A stretch of DNA of 64,000 nt from Sphingomonas sp. BK235 (GTDB lineage Bacteria; Pseudomonadota; Alphaproteobacteria; Sphingomonadales; Sphingomonadaceae). Positions 22,858-34,029 of the stretch are shown here, in pieces. Numbering within the stretch: position 1 is the first letter of the stretch; the number at the start of each line of letters is the position of its first letter. The notes below the pieces were generated by a model. That model ran no database searches. It saw nothing but the letters and a program-made list of their open reading frames with translations, and had not been told where the DNA came from. Location: contig NZ_SLXN01000001.1 of assembly GCF_004345855.1 (NCBI RefSeq), positions 930,001 to 994,000 of the forward strand, read 5' to 3'. A program made the translations under genes and the position numbers.

Positions 22858-24606
22858 CTACACCAGCGCCTTGGCCTCGTCGTCCATCGTCCCCGAGACC
22901 TCGTTGGCCTGGAGGATCATGTCGGTGTGCGCCGCGCCCGACGGGATCATCGGGAAGCAATTGGCTAGCTTGGCGACCATGCAGTCGACCATCACCGGCC
23001 CGTCGTGCGCGAGCATGTCGGCGATGCTCTGCTCGAGCTGGTCGGGATGCTCGATGCGAATGCCCTTCCAGCCATAGGCCTCGGCCAGCTTGACGAAATC
23101 GGGCAGCGAGTCGGAATAGCTCTCCGAATAGCGGCTCTCATAAGTCAGCTCCTGCCACTGGCGTACCATCCCCATATATTCGTTGTTGAGGATGAAGACC
23201 TTCACCGGAAGCCGGTATTGCGTGGCGGTGGCGAGCTCCTGAATGTTCATCTGGATCGAGGCTTCGCCGGCGATGTCGATCACCAACGCGTCGGGATTGC
23301 CGAGCTGCGCGCCGATCGCCGCGGGCAGGCCGTAGCCCATCGTGCCGAGCCCGCCCGAGGTGAGCCACTTGTTGGGCGCCTCAAAGCCGAAATGCTGCGC
23401 CGCCCACATCTGGTGCTGGCCGACCTCGGTGGTGATGATCGGGGCGCGCGCGTGCGTCGCCTCCCACAAGGCGCGGACGGCGCGCTGCGGCATGATCTCG
23501 CTGCGGCTCTCGGGGAAGCTGAGCGACTTCTTGGCGCGCCACGCCTCGACCCGCTGCCACCAGTCGGCGAGATCCGGACGCGGGTGCTGCCGCTCGCGCC
23601 ACACGCGCACCATGTCGGCGAGCGCGTGGCCGGCGTCGGCGACGATCGCGAGATCGATCCGCACCGTCTTGTTGATGCTCGATCGGTCGATGTCGATATG
23701 GACCTTGCGGCTGTTGGGCGAGAAGGCGTCGAGCCGCCCGGTGACGCGGTCGTCGAAGCGCGCGCCGACGTTCACCACCAGGTCGGCCTGGTTCATCGCC
23801 ATGTTGGCCTCGTAGGTGCCGTGCATGCCGAGCATGCCGAGCCACTGCGGACCGGTGGCGGGATAGGCGCCGAGCCCCATCAGCGTCGAGGTCACCGGCG
23901 CGCCGGTGAGATGCGCCAGCTCGACCAGCAGCTCGGAGGCACGCGGGCCGGCGTTGATGACCCCGCCGCCGGTGTAGAACACCGGGCGCTCGGCGGCGGC
24001 GAGCATGTCGACCACCTGCTCGATCAGCGCCGGGTCGGCCGCGAGCGCGGGGCGGTAGGTCTTGTGCTGGATCGGACCCGGCGCGCCGTAGGCGGCGGTG
24101 GCGACCTGCACGTTCTTGGGGATGTCGACCACGACTGGGCCGGGGCGGCCCGAGGTGGCGATGTGGAACGCCTCGTGGATCACCGGGCCGAGCCGCGCCG
24201 GGTCCTTCACCAGGTAATTGTGCTTGGTGCAGTGGCGCGTGATGCCGACCGTGTCCGCTTCCTGGAAGGCGTCGCTGCCGATCAGGTTGGTCGGCACCTG
24301 GCCGGTGATCACCACCATCGGGATCGAGTCGAGCAGCGCGTCGGTGATACCAGTCACCGCGTTGGTCGCGCCCGGGCCGGACGTGACGAGCACGACGCCG
24401 GGCTTGCCGGTGGAGCGCGCATAGCCCTCGGCGGCATGCGTCGCGGCCTGCTCGTGGCGCACGAGGATGTGCTTTATCCGCTGCGAGCGGAACAACGCAT
24501 CGTAGATCGGCAGGACGGCGCCGCCCGGATAGCCGAACACGACCTCCACGCCGAGATCGCACAGCGCCTCGACGAGAATATCGGCTCCGCTCTTCTCGGT
24601 GGTCAC
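22858..24606 (-). CDS. ilvB: Acetolactate synthase large (catalytic) subunit
   Basis: Thiamine-diphosphate enzyme condensing pyruvate with pyruvate or 2-ketobutyrate. 582 residues from GTG 24606, chosen because GAGGAG lies about seven bases upstream; a longer frame starting 20 codons earlier adds unlike-family residues. The cofactor glutamate lies in HEQAATHAAEGYARS. The ThDP motif reads IAGEASIQMN...ILNNEYMGM. The usual GD of this motif is GE here (E448), a conservative but unusual change at a metal ligand. ilvN follows on the same strand; miaA lies upstream with 53 bases between. Confidence 0.95.
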   Translation of the reverse strand: MTTEKSGADILVEALCDLGVEVVFGYPGGAVLPIYDALFRSQRIKHILVRHEQAATHAAEGYARSTGKPGVVLVTSGPGATNAVTGITDALLDSIPMVVITGQVPTNLIGSDAFQEADTVGITRHCTKHNYLVKDPARLGPVIHEAFHIATSGRPGPVVVDIPKNVQVATAAYGAPGPIQHKTYRPALAADPALIEQVVDMLAAAERPVFYTGGGVINAGPRASELLVELAHLTGAPVTSTLMGLGAYPATGPQWLGMLGMHGTYEANMAMNQADLVVNVGARFDDRVTGRLDAFSPNSRKVHIDIDRSSINKTVRIDLAIVADAGHALADMVRVWRERQHPRPDLADWWQRVEAWRAKKSLSFPESRSEIMPQRAVRALWEATHARAPIITTEVGQHQMWAAQHFGFEAPNKWLTSGGLGTMGYGLPAAIGAQLGNPDALVIDIAGEASIQMNIQELATATQYRLPVKVFILNNEYMGMVRQWQELTYESRYSESYSDSLPDFVKLAEAYGWKGIRIEHPDQLEQSIADMLAHDGPVMVDCMVAKLANCFPMIPSGAAHTDMILQANEVSGTMDDEAKALV

Positions 24607-24659
24607 GTCACGTCTCCTCAGTTGAAGTCGGGGCGCGCTACGGCATCGAAAGTTGCCCG

Positions 24660-25586
24660 TCAACACGCTCTCGAGAAATAAAATTCCAAAGTAGCGCTTT
24701 CGCTGCGGTGCCAGTCAGCGGGTGGCTGATGGCGGAACCACGTGTACTGACGCTTGGCGTAGCGCCTGGTTGCGAGCTGCGCGCGAGCGAGCGCCTCGTC
24801 GCGCGTGATCGCCCCGCCGAGGTGAGCTGCGATCTCGGGGACGCCGATCGCGCGCCGTACGGGCGCGTCGTCGGGCACGTCGTCGCGCGCGAGCAGCGCA
24901 CCCACCTCGTCGATCGCGCCCGCGGCGAACATCGCCTCCAGGCGGGCGTCGCAGCGCGCGACCAAGCGCTCGCGCTCGGGCAGCAGTACCAGCGCGCTGA
25001 GATCGACCGCCGCGCCGATCCCGCCGGTCCGCTCACGCTGCCAGTCGGCGAGCGGGCGGCCGGTCGAGCGCACCACCTCGAGCGCGCGCGCCACCCGCGC
25101 GGAGTCGCCCGGCGCGAGTCGCGCCGCGGCGGGTGGATCCTCGCGCGCGAGCGTGGCGTGAGCCTCGGCGACCGGGAGCGAGCGTATCGCCGTGCGGACC
25201 GCCGGGTCGATCTCGGGCACCGGCGCGATCCCGTCGAGCAGCGTGCGCAGGTAGAGGCCGGTACCACCGACCAGGACCGGAAGCCGGCTCTCAGCGTGCG
25301 CCGCCACGATCGCCGCGCGCGCGTCGGCGGCCCAGCGTGCGGCCGAGCAGGCCTCCGCGCCGTCGACATAGCCGAACAGCCGATGCGGCACGCGCGCCTC
25401 GTCCGCCTCGGACGGCCGGGCGGAGAGCAGCCGCAGGTCGCGATAGACCTGGCTGGCGTCGGCGTTAATCACCACGCCGCCGGCGCGCTCGACGAGGTCG
25501 ATCGCGAGCGCGCTCTTGCCGCTCGCGGTCGGCCCTGCGATGAGCGCGACCCGCGGTTTCCGATAGCTCTCAGGGGAAGAACCCAT
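24660..25586 (-). CDS. miaA: tRNA dimethylallyltransferase
   Basis: Adds a dimethylallyl group to A37 of tRNAs reading codons that begin with U. 308 residues from ATG 25586. The P-loop [13 protein letters not shown] is at residues 17-24 onward, and [20 protein letters not shown] and [16 protein letters not shown] are family motifs. Arg/Lys-rich C-terminus [18 protein letters not shown] contacts tRNA. The start codon shares bases with the divergent serB ATG (CATG), and no Shine-Dalgarno is seen. An upstream in-frame start inside serB cannot be excluded. Confidence 0.93.
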   Translation of the reverse strand: MGSSPESYRKPRVALIAGPTASGKSALAIDLVERAGGVVINADASQVYRDLRLLSARPSEADEARVPHRLFGYVDGAEACSAARWAADARAAIVAAHAESRLPVLVGGTGLYLRTLLDGIAPVPEIDPAVRTAIRSLPVAEAHATLAREDPPAAARLAPGDSARVARALEVVRSTGRPLADWQRERTGGIGAAVDLSALVLLPERERLVARCDARLEAMFAAGAIDEVGALLARDDVPDDAPVRRAIGVPEIAAHLGGAITRDEALARAQLATRRYAKRQYTWFRHQPPADWHRSESATLEFYFSRAC

Positions 25587-26472
25587 GTTCACGGCGACGC
25601 TGATAGCAGCCGGGCGGCTGACGCCCAATATCGTCGCCACGGCGCAGGAGCGGCTCGCCGCGGCGGGCTGCGCGCCGACGACGCTCGGCTGGATTGACGA
25701 GGGCGACGCCGCCGACCTTCACTTCGAACTCGCCCTCGCCGACGCGCGCGCGGCGCTGGAGGGCGCGTTCGATGCCGTCGACGTAGTGGTCCAGCCGCGC
25801 GAGACCCGGCGCAAGATGCTGCTCGTGGCGGACATGGACTCGACCATGATCACGGTCGAGTGCATCGACGAGCTGGCCGATTACGCCGGGCTCAAGCCGC
25901 AGATCGCCGCGATCACCGAGCGCGCGATGCGCGGCGAACTCGACTTCGAAGCCGCGCTCGACGCGCGCGTCGGGCTGCTCAAGGGCCTGCGCGGCAGCGT
26001 GATCCAGGAGTGCCTGGAAGAGCGCGTGCGGCTGATGCCGGGCGCGACCGCGCTGGTGCAGACGATGCGCGCGTGGGGCGCGACGGCGGTCCTGGTGTCG
26101 GGCGGGTTCACCCGCTTCGCCGAGCCGGTGGCGAACGCGATCGGCTTCGACCGCGCGATCGCCAACGTGCTCGAGCTGGAGGACGGCGTGCTGACCGGGA
26201 CGGTGGCGCGACCGATCGTCGGCGCGGCGACCAAGCGGACGACGCTGCTGGAGACGCGCGCCGCGCTCGGGCTCGCGGAGAGCGCGACGCTGGCGGTAGG
26301 CGACGGCGCCAACGATCTCGCGATGATCGAGGTGGCAGGGCTGGGCGTCGCTTACCGCGCCAAGCCGATCGTCGCCGCCGCGGCGGCCGCGCGCATCGAA
26401 CATGGCGACCTGACCGCCCTGCTATGGGCGCAGGGGGTGCCGCGCGCCGAATGGGCCGACGTCGCGGGCTGA
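25585..26472 (+). CDS. serB: Phosphoserine phosphatase
   Basis: Last step of serine synthesis. 295 residues. HAD-family motif I is [13 protein letters not shown] (nucleophile and general-acid aspartates in DMDST), motif II is [12 protein letters not shown], and motif IV is [21 protein letters not shown]. The ~75-residue N-terminal domain preceding it is ACT-like, as in many proteobacterial SerB. ATG 25585 is well supported by GGGGAAG upstream. It diverges from miaA with overlapping start codons. Confidence 0.95.
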   Translation: MFTATLIAAGRLTPNIVATAQERLAAAGCAPTTLGWIDEGDAADLHFELALADARAALEGAFDAVDVVVQPRETRRKMLLVADMDSTMITVECIDELADYAGLKPQIAAITERAMRGELDFEAALDARVGLLKGLRGSVIQECLEERVRLMPGATALVQTMRAWGATAVLVSGGFTRFAEPVANAIGFDRAIANVLELEDGVLTGTVARPIVGAATKRTTLLETRAALGLAESATLAVGDGANDLAMIEVAGLGVAYRAKPIVAAAAAARIEHGDLTALLWAQGVPRAEWADVAG

Positions 26473-26486
26473 CCCCCTCACGTCTC

Positions 26487-26711
26487 TCAGTCGGTGCGCC
26501 CGCGTCCCGTCCGTTCCTGGAGTGAGTCGATCCGCTTCGACGCGTCGGCCTTGCTGAGCGTGTCGTCGAACGTCTCACCCGCTTCCTCGCTCAGCGTCTT
26601 GAGATAGCTCGCCTGCGCGCCCGTCATCGGCTCGTCGCCCGTGGTCCAGTCGTCGGGATCCTTCTCGGCATTGGAGAAGGGGTGGTTCTTCGGATTGGTG
26701 TCATCGCTCAT
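26487..26711 (-). CDS. DUF3072 family small protein
   Basis: 74-residue soluble protein of unknown function. The conserved block DEPMTGAQASYLKTLSEEAGE followed by LSKADASKRIDSLQERTG matches my recollection of DUF3072. The start at ATG 26711 (MSDDTNPKNHPFSNAEKDP) is preferred over an in-frame start ten codons upstream. It converges on serB. A GGAAC-N16-GGTT sequence just upstream resembles a promoter for the alphaproteobacterial general-stress sigma factor EcfG, suggesting a stress-linked gene. Confidence 0.8.
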   Translation of the reverse strand: MSDDTNPKNHPFSNAEKDPDDWTTGDEPMTGAQASYLKTLSEEAGETFDDTLSKADASKRIDSLQERTGRGRTD

Positions 26712-26734
26712 CGGATCGTCCTTCCGTCGCGACC

Positions 26735-26759
26735 AACCCACACGTTCGACATCTGTTCC
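26735..26759 (-). promoter_or_regulatory. EcfG-like promoter of the DUF3072 gene
   Basis: On the minus strand GGAAC (26759-26755), 16 bases, then GGTT (26738-26735), close to the GGAAC-N16/17-CGTT pattern known for EcfG-type sigma factors. It ends 23 bases before the ATG at 26711. One -10 base departs from the consensus. Confidence 0.45.
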
Positions 26760-26845
26760 GCGTTGCCGGGCCTAAGCGCGCGTGCTAGGCGCGCCGTCAC
26801 CATGGGTAGACACGCGGGCGACGCCTTGAGCACGGTCGGCAACGC

Positions 26846-28768
26846 ATGAGCGTGAACACCGACGATCCCGCGGTTCGCGCACAGGCGATGGCGGGACACC
26901 ATCACGGCAACGGCGATGGTCTCGCGCGGCTCGCGCTCGGCGCGATCGGTGTCGTCTACGGCGATATCGGCACCAGCCCGCTCTACGCGCTCAAGGAAGT
27001 GTTCGTCGGGCATCATCCGCTCGCGGTCGATCCGCTCCACATCTACGGCGTGATCAGCCTCGTCTTCTGGTCACTGATGCTGATCGTCACGCTCAAATAC
27101 GTGCTCGTCATCCTGCGCGCCGACAACAATGGCGAGGGGGGCAGTCTCGCGCTGCTGGCGCTGATCCAGCGGCGATCGGGTGCGGGCAAGCGCTGGGGGC
27201 CGAGCCTCGTCATCCTCGGCGTGCTTGCGACCGCCTTGTTCTTCGGCGATTGCATGATCACGCCCGCGATCTCGGTGCTGTCCGCGGTCGAGGGCCTGGC
27301 GACGGTGGAGCAAGGCTTCGACTCGTTCGTGCTGCCGATCGCGGTGACGATCCTGATCGCGCTCTTCTATCTCCAGTCGATCGGGACGGAGAAAGTGGGG
27401 CGGCTGTTCGGGCCGATCATGCTGGTCTATTTCGTTGTGCTCGCGGTGATGGGGCTGATCCACATCGTCGCACGCCCCGACATCCTGTACGCGCTCAACC
27501 CCGTCTACGCCGTACGCTTCGCGGCCAATGACGGGATGCTGGCCTTTCTCGCGCTCGGCTCGGTGGTGCTTGCGGTCACCGGTGCCGAGGCGCTGTACGC
27601 CGACATGGGACATTTCGGCCGCAAGCCGATCTCCTACGCCTGGCTCGGTTTCGTGCTTCCCGCGCTGATGATCAACTATCTGGGGCAGGGCGCGCTGCTG
27701 CTCGAACAGCCGAGCGCGGCGCAGAACCCCTTCTTCCTCATGGCGCCCGAGAGCTGGCGGCTGTGGCTGGTGATCCTCGCCACCATGGCGACGGTGATCG
27801 CGAGCCAGGCGGTGATCACCGGCGCCTATTCCGTGGTCCAGCAGGCGGTGCAACTCGGCCTGATGCCGCGCATCCGCATCACCCATACCAGCGCGTCCGA
27901 GGCCGGGCAGATCTATATCCCGGCGGTCAACTGGGCGCTGATGGTGATGGTGCTGCTGCTGGTGTTCGGCTTCGGCGAATCCTCGAACCTCGCGGCGGCA
28001 TATGGCATCGCGGTGACGGGGACGATGTTCATTTCCACCTGCATGGTGGGCGTGCTGATCCGCCGCGTCTGGCATTGGCCGATCTGGGCGACCGCGCTGT
28101 TCGAGATCGCTTTCCTGTCGATCGACGGCCTGTATTTCGCCTCCAACCTGACCAAGGTGCCCGACGGTGGCTGGTTCCCGCTGCTGGTCGCGGTGATCGT
28201 GTTCGTGCTACTCACCACCTGGTCGCAGGGTCGCAAGCTGATGCTCGAGCGGATGCGCGAGGCGGCGATGCCCATCAAGATCTTCATCGACTCGGCCGCC
28301 ACCTCGGCGACGCGCGTGCCCGGCACCGCGGTGTTCATGACCTCGACGCCGGAGGGCGTGCCGCACGCCTTGCTCCACAATCTCAAGCATAATCGCGTGC
28401 TGCACGAGCGCGTCATCTTGCTCACCGTGCGCGTGACCGATATGCCCTATTTTCCCGAGGAGGACCGCTTCCTCCACGAGGATCTGGGGCAGGGCTTCCA
28501 TCGCGTGGTGCTGCGCTATGGCTTCATGGAGGAGCCCGACGTACCCGCGCACCTGCGCTCCTATGACGGTTGCGGCGCCGAGTTCCGCATGATGGACACC
28601 AGCTTCTTCCTCAGCCGGCAGACGCTGCTCGCCTCGGACCGGCCGGGGATGGCGATCTGGCGCGAGAAACTGTTCAGCTGGATGCTGCGCAACGCCGAGA
28701 GCGCGATGGAATTTTTCCGGCTGCCGACCAACCGCGTCGTCGAGCTGGGCAGCCAGATCGAGATTTGA
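26846..28768 (+). CDS. kup: Kup-family potassium transporter
   Basis: Inner-membrane potassium uptake system driven by the proton gradient. 640 residues with about 12 membrane spans in the first ~440 residues, then a cytoplasmic tail. Characteristic segments: [39 protein letters not shown] and [18 protein letters not shown]. The start [21 protein letters not shown] gives a short histidine-containing leader. Its stop overlaps the start of the RNA ligase-like gene downstream. Confidence 0.96.
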   Translation: MSVNTDDPAVRAQAMAGHHHGNGDGLARLALGAIGVVYGDIGTSPLYALKEVFVGHHPLAVDPLHIYGVISLVFWSLMLIVTLKYVLVILRADNNGEGGSLALLALIQRRSGAGKRWGPSLVILGVLATALFFGDCMITPAISVLSAVEGLATVEQGFDSFVLPIAVTILIALFYLQSIGTEKVGRLFGPIMLVYFVVLAVMGLIHIVARPDILYALNPVYAVRFAANDGMLAFLALGSVVLAVTGAEALYADMGHFGRKPISYAWLGFVLPALMINYLGQGALLLEQPSAAQNPFFLMAPESWRLWLVILATMATVIASQAVITGAYSVVQQAVQLGLMPRIRITHTSASEAGQIYIPAVNWALMVMVLLLVFGFGESSNLAAAYGIAVTGTMFISTCMVGVLIRRVWHWPIWATALFEIAFLSIDGLYFASNLTKVPDGGWFPLLVAVIVFVLLTTWSQGRKLMLERMREAAMPIKIFIDSAATSATRVPGTAVFMTSTPEGVPHALLHNLKHNRVLHERVILLTVRVTDMPYFPEEDRFLHEDLGQGFHRVVLRYGFMEEPDVPAHLRSYDGCGAEFRMMDTSFFLSRQTLLASDRPGMAIWREKLFSWMLRNAESAMEFFRLPTNRVVELGSQIEI

Positions 28769-29280
28769 GCGAGATCGGCGCCCCGATCATCGTCACTGCG
28801 CTGTTCGGCCCGGCCGATCAGGCGTTCTTCGACGCGCAGCGACAGGAGCATTTCCCGGCCGAGCGCAACCAGCTCGACGCGCATCTGACGATGTTCCACC
28901 ATCTGCCGCCGAGCAGCGCGGCCGAGCTGCGCCAGCGGCTGCTCGCCGAGACGCGCGGCGTGCGTGCGCCCGCAGCGCGGCTCGCCGGGGTGATCTCATT
29001 GGGGCGCGGCGTGGCCTATCGCGTCGACAGCCCCGACTTGTCCGCGATCCGCGTGCGGCTGGCAGAGGCGTTTCACGGATTGCTGACGCCGCAGGATCAG
29101 GCCGGCTGGCGCGCGCATGTCACGATCCAGAACAAGGTGGCGCCGGCCACCGCCAAGGCGCTGCTCGACCGGCTCCGCGCGGAGACGGTCGAGCGGCCGC
29201 TATCCGTGGTGGGGCTCGGCGCCTACTGGTATCGCGGCGGGCCGTGGGAGCCGCTGATGCAGCACCGCTTCGCCGCCTGA
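28765..29280 (+). CDS. 2'-5' RNA ligase family protein (2H phosphoesterase)
   Basis: 171 residues. Two HxT motifs that define the 2H phosphoesterase fold are present: [10 protein letters not shown] and [10 protein letters not shown]. Related enzymes open 2',3'-cyclic phosphates or make 2'-5' bonds in RNA; the substrate here is unknown. No ATG or GTG fits the N-terminus. The best start is TTG 28765, which overlaps the kup stop (TTGA) and suggests translational coupling to kup. The frame remains open upstream inside kup, but that part is an overlap artefact. Confidence 0.85.
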   Translation: MSEIGAPIIVTALFGPADQAFFDAQRQEHFPAERNQLDAHLTMFHHLPPSSAAELRQRLLAETRGVRAPAARLAGVISLGRGVAYRVDSPDLSAIRVRLAEAFHGLLTPQDQAGWRAHVTIQNKVAPATAKALLDRLRAETVERPLSVVGLGAYWYRGGPWEPLMQHRFAA

Positions 29281-29282
29281 CC

Positions 29283-29537
29283 TCATTGCGGCAGGGTCAT
29301 GGTGCCGCGTGGGCGCCGCATCTCCTCGGAGGCGGAGTCGCCGTCCGCGCGATCGATCTGAACCCATTCGGCGCGCGTGTGGCACACGCTTTTGGTGAAG
29401 CGCGACCCGGTGGACTCGATCGAACGACAGACGCGCTGCGCGGGATCGAGCGCTGGCCTGGGCTTGCGCGTGCTTTGCGCGCCGGCGACCGTCGACACCA
29501 CGCCCGCGATCAACGCTGCCGCGATCAGATACTTCAC
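29283..29537 (-). CDS. Small secreted protein of unknown function
   Basis: 84 residues from GTG 29537, with AAAGGA six bases upstream. Signal peptide MKYLIAAALIAGVVSTVAGAQ. The mature part has a two-cysteine motif, RVCRSIESTGSRFTKSVCHT followed by RAEW, which recalls small exported proteins common in sphingomonads. It may form a disulphide in the periplasm. It converges on the RNA ligase-like gene with two bases between stops. Function unknown. Confidence 0.78.
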   Translation of the reverse strand: MKYLIAAALIAGVVSTVAGAQSTRKPRPALDPAQRVCRSIESTGSRFTKSVCHTRAEWVQIDRADGDSASEEMRRPRGTMTLPQ

Positions 29538-29718
29538 CCTCGATCCTTTCCCTGCCTCGCGACAGGATAGGCACGGGGCGTCTTCTTGGGGAAGCGAATT
29601 AGTGGTGACGCCGCCCGCCGATGCCCCAATACGGCTCGTGCGGACATCGCTCGGGTACGACGTAGCAGACGCCGACGCTCGGATCATCGTCCGCGAGCCG
29701 AGATGGGCGACGGCATGG

Positions 29719-29796
<78 letters not shown>

Positions 29797-29853
29797 ACGC
29801 GGGTGCCGGCCTAGTCGCCGCGGCGCGGCGGCGCAAGCTCGGCCCGACAAGCG

Positions 29854-29877
29854 AAGGGGCACCCGCGGGTGCCCCTT
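29854..29877. terminator. Perfect palindrome downstream of the small lipoprotein genes
   Basis: AAGGGGCACCCG and its exact complement form a 24-base palindrome 34 bases after the stop of the second lipoprotein gene and 58 bases from tRNA-Pro. No T run follows, so termination is only likely, not certain. Confidence 0.5.
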
Positions 29878-29910
29878 GCCGAAAACAATATCGCCAGCGG
29901 GACGATGCGC

Positions 29911-30174
29911 TCAGCGCTCCGTCGCCTCGACGGCGCCGTTACCGACGGGATCGGCATCGTCACCGAAGTTCGTCTCAGCGCCGGCCAGTATCGCCGATGC
30001 GCTGTCGTTGGCGGCGGCCTCGGCCATCGCCTCGAGATTGTCGGCGCGACGCTCGAGCGCGTCGGCCATCATCTCGGCGTTGTTGCCGATCGAGGCGGGT
30101 TCGGGGCTGCGATCGCACGCGGTGGCGCCGAGCGGCGCGACCCAGGCGAGCAACGGAAGCAGCGAGCGCTTCAT
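29911..30174 (-). CDS. Small lipoprotein, paralogue B
   Basis: 87 residues. Lipoprotein signal: MKRSLLPLLAWVAPLGATAC, with the lipobox cysteine at residue 20. The mature part contains SPEPASIGNNAEMMADALER and is helical and acidic, with heptad-like spacing. It is similar in length and plan to the adjacent upstream gene at 30198-30461 (both 87 codons, both with a SPE..NNA-MMAD block), so they look like a tandem duplication. An alternative GTG start at 30201 overlaps the upstream stop. Function unknown. Confidence 0.72.
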   Translation of the reverse strand: MKRSLLPLLAWVAPLGATACDRSPEPASIGNNAEMMADALERRADNLEAMAEAAANDSASAILAGAETNFGDDADPVGNGAVEATER

Positions 30175-30197
30175 CACCCCGAACCCGACCCGCTCGA

Positions 30198-30461
30198 TCA
30201 CATGTTGTGCGCGGCGTCCTCGCCGGCGTCACGGACGTTGTCGGCGGCCGAGTGGATGTTCTCGGCGACCGCCTCGGCATTGTCCTCGGCAAACGGGTTG
30301 GCGGTGGTGTTCGACATGTCGGCGACGTTGCCCGCGAGCGCGTCCATGTTGTCCGCCATCATGTCGGCGTTGTTCTCGACCGCGGCGGCCTCCGGCGACT
30401 TCGAGCAGGCGGCGACCGACATCAGCGACGCGGCGGCGGCGACGAGCAGGATCTTCTTCAT
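30198..30461 (-). CDS. Small lipoprotein, paralogue A
   Basis: 87 residues. Signal MKKILLVAAAASLMSVAAC, lipobox VAAC with the cysteine at residue 19. The mature part is an Asn/Ala/Asp/Met-rich helix containing NNADMMADNMDALAGNVADM and then repeats of similar spacing, suggestive of a short coiled coil on the membrane surface. It is the first of the tandem pair and has a plausible sigma-70 promoter about 60 bases upstream. Function unknown; no enzyme motif is seen. Confidence 0.75.
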   Translation of the reverse strand: MKKILLVAAAASLMSVAACSKSPEAAAVENNADMMADNMDALAGNVADMSNTTANPFAEDNAEAVAENIHSAADNVRDAGEDAAHNM

Positions 30462-30522
30462 CTGAATGCTCCCAAGCATCATAAACCATTCGCGGCCGAC
30501 CCCAACGCCGTCGCGAACGCCC

Positions 30523-30550
30523 GCCATACCCTACCGCGGCGGGGGGTCAA
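30523..30550 (-). promoter_or_regulatory. Possible sigma-70 promoter of the lipoprotein pair
   Basis: TTGACC (30550-30545), 16 bases, TATGGC (30528-30523) on the minus strand, 62 bases upstream of the first lipoprotein ATG. The -35 match is good and the -10 is moderate. Confidence 0.4.
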
Positions 30551-30617
30551 TAAGCAAAATTCATCTCTCCGAAAGGTTGCGACGAACGGTGACACATCGC
30601 CGCACCGTCCGGCACCG

Positions 30618-32042
30618 TCACGGGCGCGCCACCGCACCGATCTCCTCGGGAGCGTTCGCCACCACCGCGAGCATCGTCGTCCAGGCCGCGACATTCTGGC
30701 GCAACTGCTCGGGATCGACCCGCTCGAGCGTGTCGTCGGGCGTGTGGTGGACGTCGAAATAACGCAGACCCGACTGGTTGAGGTCGACGCCGGCGACGCC
30801 GGTCGCGATCGTCGGCGCGATGTCGGTGCCGTCGCCCGCCTTGCCCTGTCCGCGCACGATGCCCAGCGGCGCGAGCGCGCTGGCGAGCCGGTCGCCGACC
30901 GCCGCGGCGCTCTCCGGCAGCGTCGTCTCGAAACGCCACACGCGGTCGGCGCCGAAGTCGCTCTCCGCCGCGATCGCGTGGCGCTCCTTGCCGTGGCGCT
31001 CGGCATAGGCCGCGCCGCCGAGCCCGCCGACTTCCTCCGCGCCGAACCAGACGACGCGGATGGTGCGGCGCGGTCGGTGCCCGCTGTCGAGGATGCGCTT
31101 GGCCGCGGCGGCGGTGATCGCGACGCCGCTGGCATCGTCGATCGCGCCGGTGGCGAGGTCCCAGCTGTCGAGATGGCCGCCGATCAGCACCACGCCCGCG
31201 CTCGGGTCGGTGCCGGGCACCTCGGCGATGACGTTGCCCGACTGGCTCGGCCCGGGCGAGCGCGGGGTGAGCAGCAGGTGCATCCGGATCGGCTGGCCGC
31301 GCTGGGCCATACGCTCGATCAGCGTGGCATCGGGCACCGACAGCGCGGCGGCGGGGATCGGCTTCACGCCGTCGGGAAAGTCGGTGGTGCCGGTATGCGG
31401 CAGGCGGTGCGTGTCGGTGCCGATCGAGCGGATCACGATCGCCGCCGCGCCCTTGCTCGCCGCCACGCCGGGGCCGTTGAAGCGCGCGACGCCGTTGGCG
31501 CCGTAGCCGGAGCCGTCCTGCGTCGGTTGCATGCTGTTGCCGACATAGGCGATCTTGCCCTTGAGCGAGCCCGCCGGCGCGGCGACGAGGTCGCCGTACG
31601 TCGGGAACACGACCAGCTCGGCGGTGAGCCCCTTGGGCGGCGTCGCCGCCGAGTGCCCGAGTGCCACAAGTTTCAGTTTCTGCGGGAAGGGCGCGACGAT
31701 CTCGGCCTCCTCCTCGCCGCGCAGCCATAGCGGCATGGTGAAGGGCTCGTCGCGGACGTTGCTGAAGCCGAGCGCGGTTAGCTTCTTCACCGCCCACTCG
31801 CGCGCGCGCGCCTCGGCGTCGGTCGCGGCGAGGCGCTGGCCGATCTCGGTGGTGAGTCCCTCGACCAGCTCATAGGCGAGCTCGTCCTTCAGCGCGGCAT
31901 CGCGCAGCGCTGCCACCTCGGGCGCCACCGCCGCGGGCGCGTGCGGCACCGCGTGCTGGGCGGCGGCCGGTGCGGCGAGCGCGACGAGGGCGGCGAGGGC
32001 GCTGGAGGCGAGCGCGGCGATCCGGAGCGGGGAGCGGTTCAT
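30618..32042 (-). CDS. M28-family metallopeptidase, secreted
   Basis: 474 residues from ATG 32042, with a signal peptide ending near AAPAAAQ. An N-terminal region with a PA-like insert (GKIAYVGNSMQPTQDGSGYG) precedes an M28 zinc aminopeptidase domain. Zinc and catalytic residues: GGHLDSWDLATGAIDDASG, WFGAEEVGGLG, ESDFGADRVW and FDVHHTPDDTL. It resembles carboxypeptidase Q-like dipeptidases. Periplasmic or secreted peptide degradation is inferred. ettA starts 106 bases away on the other strand. Confidence 0.9.
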   Translation of the reverse strand: MNRSPLRIAALASSALAALVALAAPAAAQHAVPHAPAAVAPEVAALRDAALKDELAYELVEGLTTEIGQRLAATDAEARAREWAVKKLTALGFSNVRDEPFTMPLWLRGEEEAEIVAPFPQKLKLVALGHSAATPPKGLTAELVVFPTYGDLVAAPAGSLKGKIAYVGNSMQPTQDGSGYGANGVARFNGPGVAASKGAAAIVIRSIGTDTHRLPHTGTTDFPDGVKPIPAAALSVPDATLIERMAQRGQPIRMHLLLTPRSPGPSQSGNVIAEVPGTDPSAGVVLIGGHLDSWDLATGAIDDASGVAITAAAAKRILDSGHRPRRTIRVVWFGAEEVGGLGGAAYAERHGKERHAIAAESDFGADRVWRFETTLPESAAAVGDRLASALAPLGIVRGQGKAGDGTDIAPTIATGVAGVDLNQSGLRYFDVHHTPDDTLERVDPEQLRQNVAAWTTMLAVVANAPEEIGAVARP

Positions 32043-32148
32043 GCGCCGCGGCGTAACCAAAGCTTGCCGGTTTGCCAACGCGCCCGCGCGCGCTTACATG
32101 CGCGCCACCGATTTCCCGTCGCACCCAGCCCATGGAGCAGCGCGCCAG

Positions 32149-33828
<1,680 letters not shown>

Positions 33829-33838
33829 GGGCAGGGGA

Positions 33839-33858
33839 CCGGGCATGGTCGTGCCCGG
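33839..33858. terminator. Hairpin after ettA
   Basis: CCGGGCA-TGGTCG-TGCCCGG, a seven-base perfect stem starting 11 bases after the ettA stop. No T run follows. The next gene is convergent. The remaining gap to 34029 shows no other signal. Confidence 0.45.
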
Positions 33859-34029
33859 ACGTCGCGGCGCCCGGGCGCTGGCTTCTTACCAGCGCTCGGT
33901 CGCCCCGGCACGATCGGTGATCGGGGCAGCCGTGATCGGGGCGAGGAACTGAACGAGCCGCCGGCGCGGTGACGGGGTGAGCGAGACCCGGTCCGTCACG
34001 CCCCCATCATGGTACCCCCGCTCGGCCGA

